From an uncultured Desulfobulbaceae bacterium (GTDB lineage Bacteria > Desulfobacterota > Desulfobulbia > Desulfobulbales > BM004): 64,000 nt of DNA. A program made the position numbers and the translations under genes. The stretch is taken from assembly GCA_947259115.1 (NCBI GenBank), contig CAMYKS010000014.1, positions 1 through 64,000 of the forward strand, in the 5' to 3' direction. Below, in pieces: positions 26,534-35,955 of the stretch (position 1 is the first letter of the stretch; each line of letters opens with the position of its first letter). A model generated the notes under the pieces. It did not search any database. It was not told the DNA's origin and saw only the letters and a program-made list of their open reading frames with translations.

Positions 26534-26557
26534 GGTACCCCGTGGCTTGCCGCAGGG
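26534..26557. repeat. Short hairpin repeat, copy 2
   Basis: GGTACCCCGTGGCTTGCCGC followed by AGGG matches the copy at 17493-17518 in most positions, with compensating changes in the stem. Confidence 0.5.
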
Positions 26558-26595
26558 AGGTTCATGTCATGAGTAACCGAGCAATGCTGATGCAG

Positions 26596-27198
26596 CTAAA
26601 TCAGGCCATCTTGCCGCAGTTTATTGATTACAAGTGTAATGGCGGAATTCAAGCTTTTTATACTGTACCTGTATTCTGACTCTGAAGTTACGGACCAGAC
26701 CAGTTTTTCTGAACTCACATCATAAAGGTTTGTTTTGAGAAAGAGTATTTCAACATCATATGCAGCAGTTCTGCCAGGCAGGCGTATTGCATCATAAAGG
26801 CCGTTATAGTAAATGTAAGGATTTGTGTTCTGCACAGCATAATAGACAGTTTTCTTGGTGCTGTCTACCAGGCTGGTGATAAGCACGCTGTCTATATCAT
26901 ATTTTTTAACCGCAGTTAATACCGTTTCACGGGTCAGCATGCTGTTATAGGGCAGTATTTCATAGGAGGGAACAGCTTCTATTCCCAGGCTTCTCAATTG
27001 GTTGACAAGTTCTCCCTCAAAAAGATTTTTGTACGTTATCTTTTTTGCTGCGCCAATAACTAAAATTCTTCCATACTGTTGCCCTACATAGGTTTCATCC
27101 ATCCAGAAATCAGAAACAGTCGGTTTTTTTGTGCAAGCGGCAAGTGGTATAAAAATACATATCAGTACTATGGCGCATAATTTTGCATAGGTTTTCAT
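26596..27198 (-). CDS. Predicted lipoprotein of unknown function
   Basis: A 200-residue exported lipoprotein. The signal peptide has a hydrophobic core at residues 8-19 and lipobox PLAAC with Cys22. The mature protein has an alternating alpha/beta pattern (RILVIGAAKK, LGIEAVPSYE, DIDSVLITSLVDS, SEKLVWSVTSES) typical of CsgG-like or DUF4136-like periplasmic lipoproteins that summarise stress or surface-assembly components. No nearby partner identifies its role. The 400 bases upstream (27199-27599) are AT-rich and hold no gene that I can support. Confidence 0.75.
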   Translation of the reverse strand: MKTYAKLCAIVLICIFIPLAACTKKPTVSDFWMDETYVGQQYGRILVIGAAKKITYKNLFEGELVNQLRSLGIEAVPSYEILPYNSMLTRETVLTAVKKYDIDSVLITSLVDSTKKTVYYAVQNTNPYIYYNGLYDAIRLPGRTAAYDVEILFLKTNLYDVSSEKLVWSVTSESEYRYSIKSLNSAITLVINKLRQDGLI

Positions 27199-27599
27199 CG
27201 AGTTCCCCTGTTGAAAAAAGAAGTATAAATTTCCCTGTTTTTAACATATCGATATTATGATAAATCCGCAATTATTTTGTGAGGATAGTATGTGGAATAA
27301 TTGGGCGCGAATTGTGTTTCGTGTCCTTAATAGAATAATCCCGATTATAGACTTGACAAGCCATAATTCCGGCAACTAAGGTCATAAAAAAAGTAACGGC
27401 AATATTACGGGCAATAGGAGGCTGTCGGAGAATTGTAATCGTAACGAAAAAATGAGGAATTGAGATCAAATTTTTGGAAAATTGATGCGAATAGCAGCGC
27501 TATTTAAAGAAAATTTACTGAAATTTGAGCCGATTCTCTCGCTTTTGCAGTAGATTGGGAATTCTTCGACAGGCTCCTTGTAATGAATAAGGAATAGAG

Positions 27600-28151
27600 G
27601 TGTTTGCAAGGATGGCGGGGAGATTACAGATTAAATTTGCATTTAACACTATTGAAGATCGTCTGCTGTTTTGCATTTCCGAAAAGAGAGGCCATGCTTC
27701 CCGTGTTGATTTTCGGTTTTGGCTTACACGTCGGTTTGTGCATATATTTATGACAGCAATTGATAAAGTAATTGAAGACGAATTGGCAACAGATGTACAG
27801 GTGTCGCCCGATGCCATAGATGCCGTGAAAAAATTTCAACATGAGGCGGCATTGGCAAAGGCGGATTTTTCCAGCTCTTATGATGGCGATAATGATAATT
27901 GTACCGCCTTAAGAAACAAGCCCATCCTGGTTTCCACATTGAAAATAAAAAAGAAGTCTAAAGGCAAATATGTTTTTTCGTTTCTGAATAATAAGAAATT
28001 AGGGATTCACTTAACAGCCGGCATGGATCTCGTGCACTCCCTGCAGAAAATGCTTTTGGATTCTGTTAAGAATGCAGAATGGAATAAGCCATTGTTTAAG
28101 GCTGCGGCTGAAGAATCTAAATTAGTAGGGTCTGGCGGATATATCAGTTGA
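27600..28151 (+). CDS. Hypothetical protein
   Basis: A 183-residue soluble protein that I do not recognise. Visible features are an N-terminal beta-rich segment (LQIKFAFNTIEDRLLFCISE), a hydrophobic/aromatic stretch VDFRFWLTRRFVHIF, a central charged linker, and KKKSKGKYVFSFLNNKKLGIHL near the C-terminus. The GTG at 27600 has AAGGA six bases upstream; an ATG at 27612 is the alternative start. It is followed, 72 bases on, by a Nudix gene on the same strand; any functional link is unproven. Confidence 0.6.
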   Translation: MFARMAGRLQIKFAFNTIEDRLLFCISEKRGHASRVDFRFWLTRRFVHIFMTAIDKVIEDELATDVQVSPDAIDAVKKFQHEAALAKADFSSSYDGDNDNCTALRNKPILVSTLKIKKKSKGKYVFSFLNNKKLGIHLTAGMDLVHSLQKMLLDSVKNAEWNKPLFKAAAEESKLVGSGGYIS

Positions 28152-28223
28152 TCCCGGGTATTTTATTAAAGATGTGGAAAAAATTTAATTACCACTTTAA
28201 CTCCCTGTTTGGTTGAAAAAAAG

Positions 28224-28709
28224 ATGTACTGCCCAATTGTAGGAACCCTTGGTTATGTCCTGTCCCCGGACCGTAAACAAACCCTTCTCATACATCGCAA
28301 CTGCCGCGAGAATGATCATCATTTGAACAAATACAATGGTCTGGGTGGCAAGATGCTTGCCAATGAAGACGTCATGAGTTGCATGCGCAGGGAAATCATG
28401 GAAGAGGCAGGAATTGCATGTGAAGAAGTTCTTTTACGGGGCACAATTAACTGGACCGGATTCGGTCCCGAAGGTGAAAGTTGGCTGGGTTTTATTTTCA
28501 GAATTGACCGATTCAGCGGCACTCCTTTTACATCCAATGATGAGGGGAGTTTGAGCTGGGTTTCCATTAAGTCTCTGGATTCACTGCCCATGTGGGCGGG
28601 AGATCGATATTTTCTGCCGCTGGTTTTTGACGATAATCCCCAAATATTCCATGGGTATATGCCTTATAATGATGGACATCCTGTAAGCTGGAACTTTGTT
28701 AGGATTTGA
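28224..28709 (+). CDS. Nudix hydrolase (MutT-like, 8-oxo-dGTPase type)
   Basis: A 161-residue pyrophosphohydrolase. The Nudix box GGKMLANEDVMSCMRREIMEEAGI fits G-x5-E-x7-R-E-U-x-E-E-x-G-U in full, so it should be active with Mg2+. The N-terminus YCPIVGTLGYVLSPDRKQTL and the RNxxxxDHHLNKYNGLGGK region match the 8-oxo-dGTP diphosphatase branch found in many bacteria. The ATG at 28224 is preferred over the TTG at 28209 because it gives the family N-terminus; neither has a strong ribosome site. Role: cleaning oxidised or otherwise damaged nucleotides. Confidence 0.9.
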   Translation: MYCPIVGTLGYVLSPDRKQTLLIHRNCRENDHHLNKYNGLGGKMLANEDVMSCMRREIMEEAGIACEEVLLRGTINWTGFGPEGESWLGFIFRIDRFSGTPFTSNDEGSLSWVSIKSLDSLPMWAGDRYFLPLVFDDNPQIFHGYMPYNDGHPVSWNFVRI

Positions 28710-28935
28710 AAAAAAATCAGGAATGCAACTACGGTAGAATCGGCGCAGGGTAGCCATAAACAGCTTGCTTTGTCATTACTGCAGGGGTATGATTTAGTAA
28801 AGTCAGTATAAGGTAAACTTTTCTTTGGATGAGAGTGTTTGATACGAATTACAACGTGGGAATTTGAGCCTTTTTCGGGGAAAATACAAACGACAGATGT
28901 GCTCAACGTGACTGATAGAGGAGAGATTTTCTAAA

Positions 28936-29289
28936 ATGGAACATAACGAAGATTTGGCGCGGCTGGAGCTCTATGTTGAAAAGCTGATTGACAGCCACAA
29001 TCAGTTAAAGAACAAGAATAGCGAAATGTATGACCAACTACAGGCAAAGCAGCAGGAAATTACTGACCTCCAGGAAATGGTAAAAAACCTCCAGGATGAT
29101 AGAAGTGTGATGCATAACCGGGTTAGCGGTTTGCTCGATAGAATTGATGAATGGGAAAAAGCATTTGATCAGGAAGAACAGAAAAAAATGAGTGAATCAG
29201 GGGACAAAAAGACTAAAGCATTGTCCAAAAAGTCCTCGTCACTTTTTAATGTAGCCTCAGAACAATCTTCTGAGCCGGCATTGCGATAA
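28936..29289 (+). CDS. zapB: ZapB-like coiled-coil cell-division protein
   Basis: A 117-residue protein that is coiled coil from residue 4 to about 80 (LARLELYVEKLIDSHNQL, then Q/E/K/D-rich heptads), with a Ser/Lys-rich tail. It sits 57 bases upstream of zapA on the same strand, the usual place for the ZapB-like partner in this group. In E. coli ZapB links ZapA-bound FtsZ rings to the chromosome terminus. Low-complexity coils give little family signal, so the name depends mainly on neighbourhood. Confidence 0.7.
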   Translation: MEHNEDLARLELYVEKLIDSHNQLKNKNSEMYDQLQAKQQEITDLQEMVKNLQDDRSVMHNRVSGLLDRIDEWEKAFDQEEQKKMSESGDKKTKALSKKSSSLFNVASEQSSEPALR

Positions 29290-29346
29290 ACGACAGAAAT
29301 TATGGAATTTTGCTTAATAATTGAAGTTTGATTAATGGTTTAGACA

Positions 29347-29706
29347 ATGGAGCGATTGGTCAAATTAGAGGTGCTCGGCCAGGAATATCCATTGTATACC
29401 GATGTTCCTGAGGAAGATATTGAAGAAATTCTGCATTTGGTTAAAATGCAGATTGAGAACAACTCAAAATCTTCAAAAAGTTTGCTGCCGGCAAATAAGG
29501 TTGCAGTCTTAACCAGTCTTAATATGGCTGGCAAGTATGTGAGCTTGAAAAGGGATTTTGAACAATATAAACAGCAGATGAGCGAGCTCGTTGCGAGGTT
29601 GACGGCAATAATCGAAAATTCTCTGCCACCTGACAGTAAAACACAAACCGATTTCAATAAAACAGGTAACAGTGAAAGCGAATCCAGACTTGCTCAGAAT
29701 GATTAA
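29347..29706 (+). CDS. zapA: Cell division protein ZapA
   Basis: A 119-residue FtsZ-ring-associated protein. The N-terminal globular part has VKLEVLGQEYPLYTDVPEED and the conserved HLVKMQIENN-like helix; the part after residue 45 is the long dimerisation coil (VAVLTSLNMAGKYVSLKRDF). Length is close to E. coli ZapA (109). It crosslinks FtsZ filaments. It is followed by a probable 6S RNA, as in many proteobacteria. Confidence 0.88.
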   Translation: MERLVKLEVLGQEYPLYTDVPEEDIEEILHLVKMQIENNSKSSKSLLPANKVAVLTSLNMAGKYVSLKRDFEQYKQQMSELVARLTAIIENSLPPDSKTQTDFNKTGNSESESRLAQND

Positions 29707-29764
29707 AAATGTTCTTATGGAGGTAGTAGAAAATTCAGGGATACTGAAATAACTGCTGACTGAA

Positions 29765-29960
29765 TTACAAAAACGCTCCCCTGCGCTGTTGGTGATTAAC
29801 AGGTAAAGTTTGAGCCAACTCTCAAAGATAGGGCGCCTCCGCTTATCCTGTATAGCAATTCGCTTAGGCGAAATTACTAGAAGGGGTTATGAGTATTGCC
29901 CACCTAGCATATGTTAGGTTCTATCTTTCTGTTGACACGGCAGGGCGGGGGTCTTTATTA
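29765..29960 (+). ncRNA. ssrS: Probable 6S RNA
   Basis: The region directly after zapA has no open frame but folds as a long, interrupted rod. An outer G/C-rich pairing (CCCTG near 29779 with CAGGG at 29941) encloses a large bubble with a small hairpin (CTGTT...AACAG). An inner perfect stem joins AAAGATAG at 29824-29831 with CTATCTTT at 29921-29928, and terminal hairpins include TTCGC-TTAG-GCGAA. The 5' bubble segment GCTGTTGGTG resembles the GCGGTTGGTG of E. coli 6S. Position after zapA is the classical locus. Ends are approximate. It would bind the housekeeping sigma-factor RNA polymerase. Confidence 0.6.
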
Positions 29961-30497
29961 AAGAGTACCACATCTCGGATTTATACTAAAACCGGGCTGT
30001 TTAATATATAGGTTGGGGAAATGGAAGATTTGTTTCCCAGCCATTTGAAAAAGAGAAACTCGAGGAACTTAGAGAAAAATCGGGAGTCATCAACTGGCAA
30101 TAGCAATTCCTGAAAGATCAGGTTGATATAAAAAAGCAAGTAACGCATGCCACACCTGAAAAAGTTAAAGTATAAGGCAATTGTTCTATAGGTATTTTCA
30201 CAGTTGAACTCCCGTTAATGGTTTTGGGGAGCTTAAGTATAATAATCATCCCTGTAAAAAAGTTGCTCATGCAACAGTAAGTGACTTTTTTTATCGTTCG
30301 GGGTGATGACACATAGCGGCAAATCAGAGTTCTCATCCGAGACTCTTTTGCCGGCAACTGCTAAGTATGTTGTCCTCCTCATTTTCTTTCTTCTAGGTAT
30401 TTTCCGACAATAGCTTTCCTGCCTGTTTGCGTCTTAATGTTTTGGCGCTAAAACAGGGGGACGAAAAAGCTTTAATGCAATCGGGAGGTTTGGCTCC
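29961..30497. other. Intergenic region between 6S RNA and rny
   Basis: About 540 bases without a supported gene. A minus-strand 79-codon frame (30118-30357) and short plus-strand frames around 30020 lack ribosome sites and recognisable sequence. The rny promoter should lie in the last 150 bases. Confidence 0.4.
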
Positions 30498-32072
30498 GTG
30501 AATATATTTAGTGAAACAATCCAGGCAGTGGCTTTTGTTCTCGCCGGTATCTTCGCCGGTATTGCAATCGGTGTTTATATCCGCAAACGGTTTACCGAAA
30601 TACATCAGAAAAATATTGAAAGCCAGGGCAAACAGCTCATTGAAAAGGCAATTCGCGAAGCAGAGCAGATAAAGAAAGAGAACCAGTTACAGAGTAAAGA
30701 TGAGGCCTATCAGCTTAAACAGGAAGCTGAAAAGGAAATTCGCGAAAGAAAATCAGAAGTCACCCAGGAAGAAAAGCGCCTCAGCCAGAAACTTGACCAG
30801 CTGGAAAGCAAGATTGACCTGCTGGATAAACGGGAAACGGATTTGCTGCGTCGTGAGCAGTCCTTTGTGCAACAGGAAAAGCAGCTTGAGCAAAGAACAA
30901 AAAAAGCAGAAGCCTTAATTGAAGAGCAACGTTTCAAACTTGAAAAAATAGCAGGAATATCCAGAGAAGAAGCCAAGAAGCAGCTCATGGAGAGCATCGA
31001 GGGTGAGGCCCGTCTTGAGGCCGGAAAAAAGCTGGTCCTCATTGAAAATGAAATGAAGATGCAGGCGGATCGGAAAGCCAAAAATATACTGGCTTTGGCA
31101 ATTTCCCGCTATGCCGGAGATTATGTAGCTGAGCGGACGGTTTCAGTAGTGCCTTTACCCAGTGAGGAGATGAAGGGGCGCATAATTGGACGTGAGGGTA
31201 GAAACATCCGGGCTCTTGAAGCTGCAACCGGCATAGATATTATCATTGACGACACCCCGGAAGCTGTAATCCTTTCAGGCTTCAACGCTGTCAGGCGCGA
31301 AGTTGCAAGGCTTTCCCTGGAGCAGTTGATCGCGGACGGCAGGATCCACCCGGCCCGCATTGAAGAGATAGTTGAAAAGATGGCTAAAGAACTTGAAGTG
31401 ACCATGCGGGAGGCGGGCGAACAGGTTACTTTTGATGTGGGAGTCCACGGCCTCCATGTCGAATTGATTAAGCTGCTCGGACGCCTGAAATACAGGACAA
31501 GTTATGGGCAGAATATGCTGCAGCATTCAGTTGAGGTTGCCTTTCTCTGCGGTATCATGGCGGATGAATTGGGGGTTGATGCAAAACAGGCGAGAAGAGC
31601 CGGCCTGCTGCATGATATAGGCAAGGCGGTCGATCATGAAGTTGAAGGCTCCCACGCAATTATCGGCAGCGACCTGGCTAAAAAATTCGGTGAACCCCAG
31701 TACGTAATCCAAGCCATAGCTGCACATCATGAAGATGTAGCACCTGAAAGTGTTCTTGACGTCCTGGTCCAGTCTGCCGATGCACTCTCAGGAGCACGTC
31801 CCGGGGCACGCAAAGAAATGCTTGAGACCTATGTCAAGCGCCTTGAGGATCTGGAAAAAATTGCAAATGCATTTGAGGGCGTGGAGAAATCCTATGCCAT
31901 TCAAGCTGGTAGAGATTTGCGTATCATTGTAGACAGCGGCGATGTTTCTGACTCTGCTGCAACATTAATGAGCATGGATATTGCCAAAACCATAGAAAAA
32001 GAGCTGACCTATCCCGGTCAGATACGGGTTACGGTTATTCGAGAGACTCGGGCGGTGGAATACGCCAAGTAG
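30498..32072 (+). CDS. rny: Ribonuclease Y
   Basis: A 524-residue membrane-anchored endoribonuclease that starts mRNA decay. Order: N-terminal transmembrane helix (about residues 7-27), long Glu/Lys/Gln-rich coiled coil (30-200), KH domain with [19 protein letters not shown] (about 228-246), and HD domain with [12 protein letters not shown] and AIAAHHED. Length matches B. subtilis RNase Y (520). It begins at a GTG preceded by GGGAGG about 10 bases upstream. The gene directly precedes tyrS. Confidence 0.96.
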   Translation: MNIFSETIQAVAFVLAGIFAGIAIGVYIRKRFTEIHQKNIESQGKQLIEKAIREAEQIKKENQLQSKDEAYQLKQEAEKEIRERKSEVTQEEKRLSQKLDQLESKIDLLDKRETDLLRREQSFVQQEKQLEQRTKKAEALIEEQRFKLEKIAGISREEAKKQLMESIEGEARLEAGKKLVLIENEMKMQADRKAKNILALAISRYAGDYVAERTVSVVPLPSEEMKGRIIGREGRNIRALEAATGIDIIIDDTPEAVILSGFNAVRREVARLSLEQLIADGRIHPARIEEIVEKMAKELEVTMREAGEQVTFDVGVHGLHVELIKLLGRLKYRTSYGQNMLQHSVEVAFLCGIMADELGVDAKQARRAGLLHDIGKAVDHEVEGSHAIIGSDLAKKFGEPQYVIQAIAAHHEDVAPESVLDVLVQSADALSGARPGARKEMLETYVKRLEDLEKIANAFEGVEKSYAIQAGRDLRIIVDSGDVSDSAATLMSMDIAKTIEKELTYPGQIRVTVIRETRAVEYAK

Positions 32073-32115
32073 CCTGTATATTGAGAAAATAAGTTTTTTA
32101 AACATCTGACGAACT

Positions 32116-33333
32116 ATGAATTATACCATTGATGAACAGATATCACTGATTGAGAGAGGTGCCGTTGATGTGGTATCCCGTGAAGACCTGGTACGCAAGT
32201 TGAAAAAATCCAGTGAAAGCGGAGTGCCCCTGAAGATCAAGACCGGTTTTGATCCCACGGCACCCGACCTTCACCTCGGCCATACGGTTCTTATCCAGAA
32301 AATGAAGCATTTTCAGGATATTGGCCACGATATTTATTTTTTAATCGGTGATTTCACCGGCATGATTGGCGACCCGACAGGCAAGTCGGAAACCAGAAAG
32401 CCTTTGACCGATGATGATGTAAAAAGAAATGCCGAGACTTACAAGGAACAGATTTTCAAGATTCTGGATCCTGAAAAAACTAAAGTGGTCTTCAACAGTT
32501 CCTGGCTTGGGAAGCTGACGTCCTATGATATGATTAAGCTTGCCTCGCAGCTCACCGTTGCCCGCATGCTTGAGCGGGAGGATTTCAGAGTACGGTTCGA
32601 TAATGAAAGGCCTATCAGCATTCATGAGTTTTTGTACCCGTTAATCCAGGGCTACGATTCTGTTGCCCTGGAGGCCGATGTTGAGCTTGGCGGCACAGAC
32701 CAGCTCTTTAATTTGCTCATGGGGCGGGATATGCAACGATCCTGGAACCAGGAGCCGCAGGCAGTAATTACAATGCCCCTTCTTGAAGGCCTTGACGGGG
32801 TGAATAAGATGAGCAAATCTCTGGGTAACTATATCGGTATTACGGAACAGGCCAATGATATCTACGGCAAGGTAATGTCGATCTCCGATACTCTCATGCT
32901 CCGCTATTATGAATTGTTGAGTGATATGTCTGCAGTTGATATTGAGCTTTTAGGCGGGGATTTACAAGACGGGAAAATACACCCGAAGGATGTAAAGAAA
33001 AAGCTGGCCCGGGAACTGACCGCCAGGTTTTATGGTTCAGAAGATGCTGCAAAGGCTGAGGAGTCCTTCGAGCAGGTCTTTAAGCATCATGGCCTGCCTG
33101 AAAATATTCCGCAGCTGAACTTGGAAAAAGCAAATGGAGAGGTGTGGTTGCCTAAACTTCTTGTGGAAGCCGGCTTGACTGCATCTACCTCTGAGGCGCG
33201 CCGCTTGATAAAACAACAGGCGGTTTCCCTGAATAATGAGAAGGTGCTGGACACAGAATACAGTGTGCAGCCGACGGATGATGTATTGATCAAGGTGGGG
33301 AAACGAAGATTTGCCAAGATCAGCTTCGGATAA
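32116..33333 (+). CDS. tyrS: Tyrosyl-tRNA synthetase (TyrZ-type)
   Basis: A 405-residue class I aminoacyl-tRNA synthetase. The HIGH motif appears as HLGH in [13 protein letters not shown] (about residues 53-65) and KMSKS in [13 protein letters not shown] (about 232-244). [17 protein letters not shown] lies between them. The C-terminal 80 residues form an S4 RNA-binding domain ([17 protein letters not shown]). It charges tRNA-Tyr with tyrosine. It lies 43 bases after rny and converges with the Fur-family gene, with only 3 bases between stop codons. Confidence 0.96.
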   Translation: MNYTIDEQISLIERGAVDVVSREDLVRKLKKSSESGVPLKIKTGFDPTAPDLHLGHTVLIQKMKHFQDIGHDIYFLIGDFTGMIGDPTGKSETRKPLTDDDVKRNAETYKEQIFKILDPEKTKVVFNSSWLGKLTSYDMIKLASQLTVARMLEREDFRVRFDNERPISIHEFLYPLIQGYDSVALEADVELGGTDQLFNLLMGRDMQRSWNQEPQAVITMPLLEGLDGVNKMSKSLGNYIGITEQANDIYGKVMSISDTLMLRYYELLSDMSAVDIELLGGDLQDGKIHPKDVKKKLARELTARFYGSEDAAKAEESFEQVFKHHGLPENIPQLNLEKANGEVWLPKLLVEAGLTASTSEARRLIKQQAVSLNNEKVLDTEYSVQPTDDVLIKVGKRRFAKISFG

Positions 33334-33336
33334 AAA

Positions 33337-33738
33337 TTATGCGTCGGGAAGGCACTTGCTGCAAATACCGGAAAACTGAACGTGGTGATTCAGTATCGTA
33401 TAATCGCAGCATGAAGCTGCATCTTTTTCGAGCTCTTTATATCTTTCAATAAATATGTCTTCTACCCGGTTGCATTTCACGCAACGAATATGATAATGCT
33501 CGGAAGTATCACCATCAAAGCGTTTTTGTTCACCCCCAACTTCGAGTTTATTGATAATACCCTTTTCGCTCAGGAGATCCAGATTACGATAAACAGTACC
33601 AAGTCCGATTCTGGGTAATCTTTTACGCACCATATCATAGACTTCGTTGGCAGTTGGATGCGATTTGACTTTTTTAAGCTCTTCGATAATAACCTGACGC
33701 TGGCTGGTTAATCGCATATTGTTGTCAAGTTCATTCAC
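33337..33738 (-). CDS. Fur/PerR-family metal-dependent regulator
   Basis: A 133-residue regulator. The winged helix covers residues 8-80 (MRLTSQRQVIIEEL, HPTANEVYDMVRKRLP, IGLGTVYRNLDLL). The dimerisation domain has metal-site residues in HYHIRCVKCNRVED, and a structural zinc site is formed by CVKC and the C-terminal CSKC. This is closest in type to PerR, although Fur or Zur cannot be excluded without structural residues. It starts at a GTG with GGAGG six bases upstream. A palindrome at 33770-33782 may be its operator. Confidence 0.88.
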   Translation of the reverse strand: MNELDNNMRLTSQRQVIIEELKKVKSHPTANEVYDMVRKRLPRIGLGTVYRNLDLLSEKGIINKLEVGGEQKRFDGDTSEHYHIRCVKCNRVEDIFIERYKELEKDAASCCDYTILNHHVQFSGICSKCLPDA

Positions 33739-33769
33739 GGCACACCTCCATAAAGTATCCTTACCACAT

Positions 33770-33782
33770 GGGAATCATTCCC
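33770..33782. promoter_or_regulatory. Palindrome upstream of the Fur-family gene
   Basis: GGGAATCATTCCC is a perfect 6-1-6 inverted repeat 32 bases before the GTG start of the Fur/PerR-type gene. It could be an autoregulatory operator; the adjacent AT-rich segment (33784-33830) likely carries the promoter. Confidence 0.4.
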
Positions 33783-33972
33783 TAAATATAATTTAAAATA
33801 TACACAAAGGTCAATTAAATTGCATCAAACATATCAATTTTATGCTCCATTATGTGTCAACGTAATGCAATTCCCTTGATTTTTAGGATTGTTCCTGGGT
33901 AACAGGGAAATAATCAAAAGAATCGCAGCAAAGAGTGCTCCATGAAAAATTCACCCCGTACACCGGGAGCTT

Positions 33973-35265
33973 TCAGCGTAAAGAGGGGTTGAAATACCCG
34001 AAGCGCAGAGCTGGGAAGAGTCGCCTCAATTCTGCAAGCCAGATGCGTATGCCCATGGGAGGTGTGTCTGAATCATGTTCTACTGTCTCAAGGTACCAGT
34101 CCGGGTCCATATTAAGATTCCGTAGTTGGATCATATCAGGCTGGTGTGTATCTATTAAGCTGCAGAGTGCTGCAAATTCTTCCGGATTATCAGTAAAACC
34201 CGGTAGAATAAAATAATTAAGCGAGACAAATTTTTCAGCCTTTTTCATGATAGCAATGGCTTCCAGAATATCACTGAAGGTAAAATTCACAGGCCGGTAA
34301 TATAATTCATGACAGGAAGCCCGGGCACTGTTCAAACTTACCCGTAAACTGTCCAGCCCGGCTTCTGCAAGCAGCTTGATTTTATGAGGCAGACTCGCGT
34401 TACTGTTGAGGTTGATCGTGCCGCGCCCAGTCTGGGAACGTATCGAACGTATGGCTTTTTCCAGAATGGCGGCCTGCAGGAGAGGTTCCCCTTCGCAACC
34501 CTGACCGAAACTGACAATCGGGCCAGGCGCCTTTTTGAGATGCGGCACGGCAATTGCCGCAATTTCAGAAACCCGCGGCACAAATTGTATCCTGTCCTGT
34601 GTTGCAGGGCAACATCCCGAAGGTTGCAATGAAATACAGCCCACGCACCTGGCATTGCACAGTGGCGAGGTTGGCAGAGGCGCCTCCCAGCGCCCGAGAA
34701 AATAATTTCTGGCAGCAGGACACCCATAGGTAAGACAACATTTTCCCAGGTGCTGAATGAGCCTGTTTTTAGTATTTTTTTTAAGCTGCCGGACAGTTTT
34801 CTTTTTTATTTTTTCAGGATCGAAAGAGTGCGCATCCTGCCTTCTGTCAGGATCACTGCGGAAGGCTGAGACCCAGAATCTGTCTTTATGCCAACCAACG
34901 GCTGTATAAGCAAAAAGGGGCAGGGGGGCGAGGTCATCGCCGGCAGGCTTATAAGCGGCACTATGAATAGCAGTGTGGGCCGGAGCCATGAAAGCCGCAA
35001 CAGCCTGAATTGTTTCCCCTGGAGCATCCGGGTCGTGGTCAAGAAGAACCGGGACAGCGTCTGTTGAGGAGATTCCAACAGGTATCCTGTCAGGCAGCAG
35101 GAAGAGTTCACTGCCTTGCGGGAGAGGGATGAAGTCATCGAGAAGCGGTTTAGAGAAGGTATTGCCACTTCTTCCTGCCATAAGGAGTCCGGGGAAATCT
35201 TTTATTTCACCCTTTTTATTGGCATAAACAAGAGTAGGAGTAGCATCGGGATGTAAAAGCTGCAT
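33973..35265 (-). CDS. Radical SAM protein of unknown function
   Basis: A 430-residue protein. The first 170 residues are an uncharacterised domain with a Cys pair in KCCLTYGCPAARNYFLG. The radical SAM motif CNARCVGC (C-x3-C-x2-C) follows at about residues 183-190, then SFGQGCEGEPLL, TINLNSNASLP and LRVSLNSA, the AdoMet/substrate barrel strands. No SPASM-like C-terminal cluster is evident. It lies 33 bases downstream of a short unknown gene (35299-35721), so the two are probably one operon. The reaction is unknown; the family is seen in anaerobic deltaproteobacteria. Confidence 0.85.
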   Translation of the reverse strand: MQLLHPDATPTLVYANKKGEIKDFPGLLMAGRSGNTFSKPLLDDFIPLPQGSELFLLPDRIPVGISSTDAVPVLLDHDPDAPGETIQAVAAFMAPAHTAIHSAAYKPAGDDLAPLPLFAYTAVGWHKDRFWVSAFRSDPDRRQDAHSFDPEKIKKKTVRQLKKNTKNRLIQHLGKCCLTYGCPAARNYFLGRWEAPLPTSPLCNARCVGCISLQPSGCCPATQDRIQFVPRVSEIAAIAVPHLKKAPGPIVSFGQGCEGEPLLQAAILEKAIRSIRSQTGRGTINLNSNASLPHKIKLLAEAGLDSLRVSLNSARASCHELYYRPVNFTFSDILEAIAIMKKAEKFVSLNYFILPGFTDNPEEFAALCSLIDTHQPDMIQLRNLNMDPDWYLETVEHDSDTPPMGIRIWLAELRRLFPALRFGYFNPSLR

Positions 35266-35298
35266 GGGAGCAGGCTGAAAAGAAATTGCCGCGTTAAG

Positions 35299-35721
35299 TT
35301 ATGAGGGCCTTATCCTGCTGAGAATTGAATCAACAGCGCGATAAATTTCAAGGTCGTCGCCAAAGACGTCTTGCACCTTGGGATGCTCCACAAGATTCTC
35401 AATAATATACTGTGTGAGGTACAGACTGATAAAATTGGGATCAGTAGTGAGATTCCGCAAAGGGGCAATTTTAAATTGAATATCAAATTCCTCCATGTTG
35501 GAAATGGAGCGGAACTGATCCGAGAATAAATCCCGCATCGTCTGTTCCGAGGTTGTTTCAATAATATGGCGATCAATGAGCCGCTGGACAAGCCGCGTGG
35601 AGAGTTCCTCAGCGTTTTTGAAAGCCTGGGAAAGCATAAATCGTCTTTCCTGTTCGCGTTTGCGGTCAATAGCCCTGATGGTTGCGTCGGTGGCGCTATT
35701 ATTGTTGAAAACCCTTGCCAT
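35299..35721 (-). CDS. Hypothetical protein cotranscribed with a radical SAM gene
   Basis: A 140-residue, mostly helical, charged soluble protein without Cys. The N-terminal part is Arg/Asn-rich (ARVFNNNSATDATIRAIDRK). The C-terminal part ends in short acidic helices (HPKVQDVFGDDLEIYRAVDSIL). AGGTG lies about 9 bases upstream of the ATG at 35721. Not recognised. As first gene before the radical SAM gene it could be its substrate or partner, but nothing in the sequence proves this. Confidence 0.65.
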   Translation of the reverse strand: MARVFNNNSATDATIRAIDRKREQERRFMLSQAFKNAEELSTRLVQRLIDRHIIETTSEQTMRDLFSDQFRSISNMEEFDIQFKIAPLRNLTTDPNFISLYLTQYIIENLVEHPKVQDVFGDDLEIYRAVDSILSRIRPS

Positions 35722-35955
35722 AATCAAATCACCTGCCCTGTAGAAAAATAATTGTAAAATTATATTTATAATTGATATTCGAAAAATTGGATATCTAATT
35801 AATACATTGTGACCAATATTTAAAGAGAAAGCTTGTCCGCTGGTCCTTTTTTAAAATTTATTTGTATTTGCACCACATGTAAACCATACGGTGAAGTCCC
35901 TGAACCGAAATTTTTTCGCTAAAAAAAACATGGAGTCGGAGTGTATACCTGCAGT

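Noticed and set aside
30118..30357. 79-codon minus-strand frame between the 6S RNA and rny
   Set aside because: No ribosome site and no domain pattern; surrounding DNA looks non-coding on both strands.
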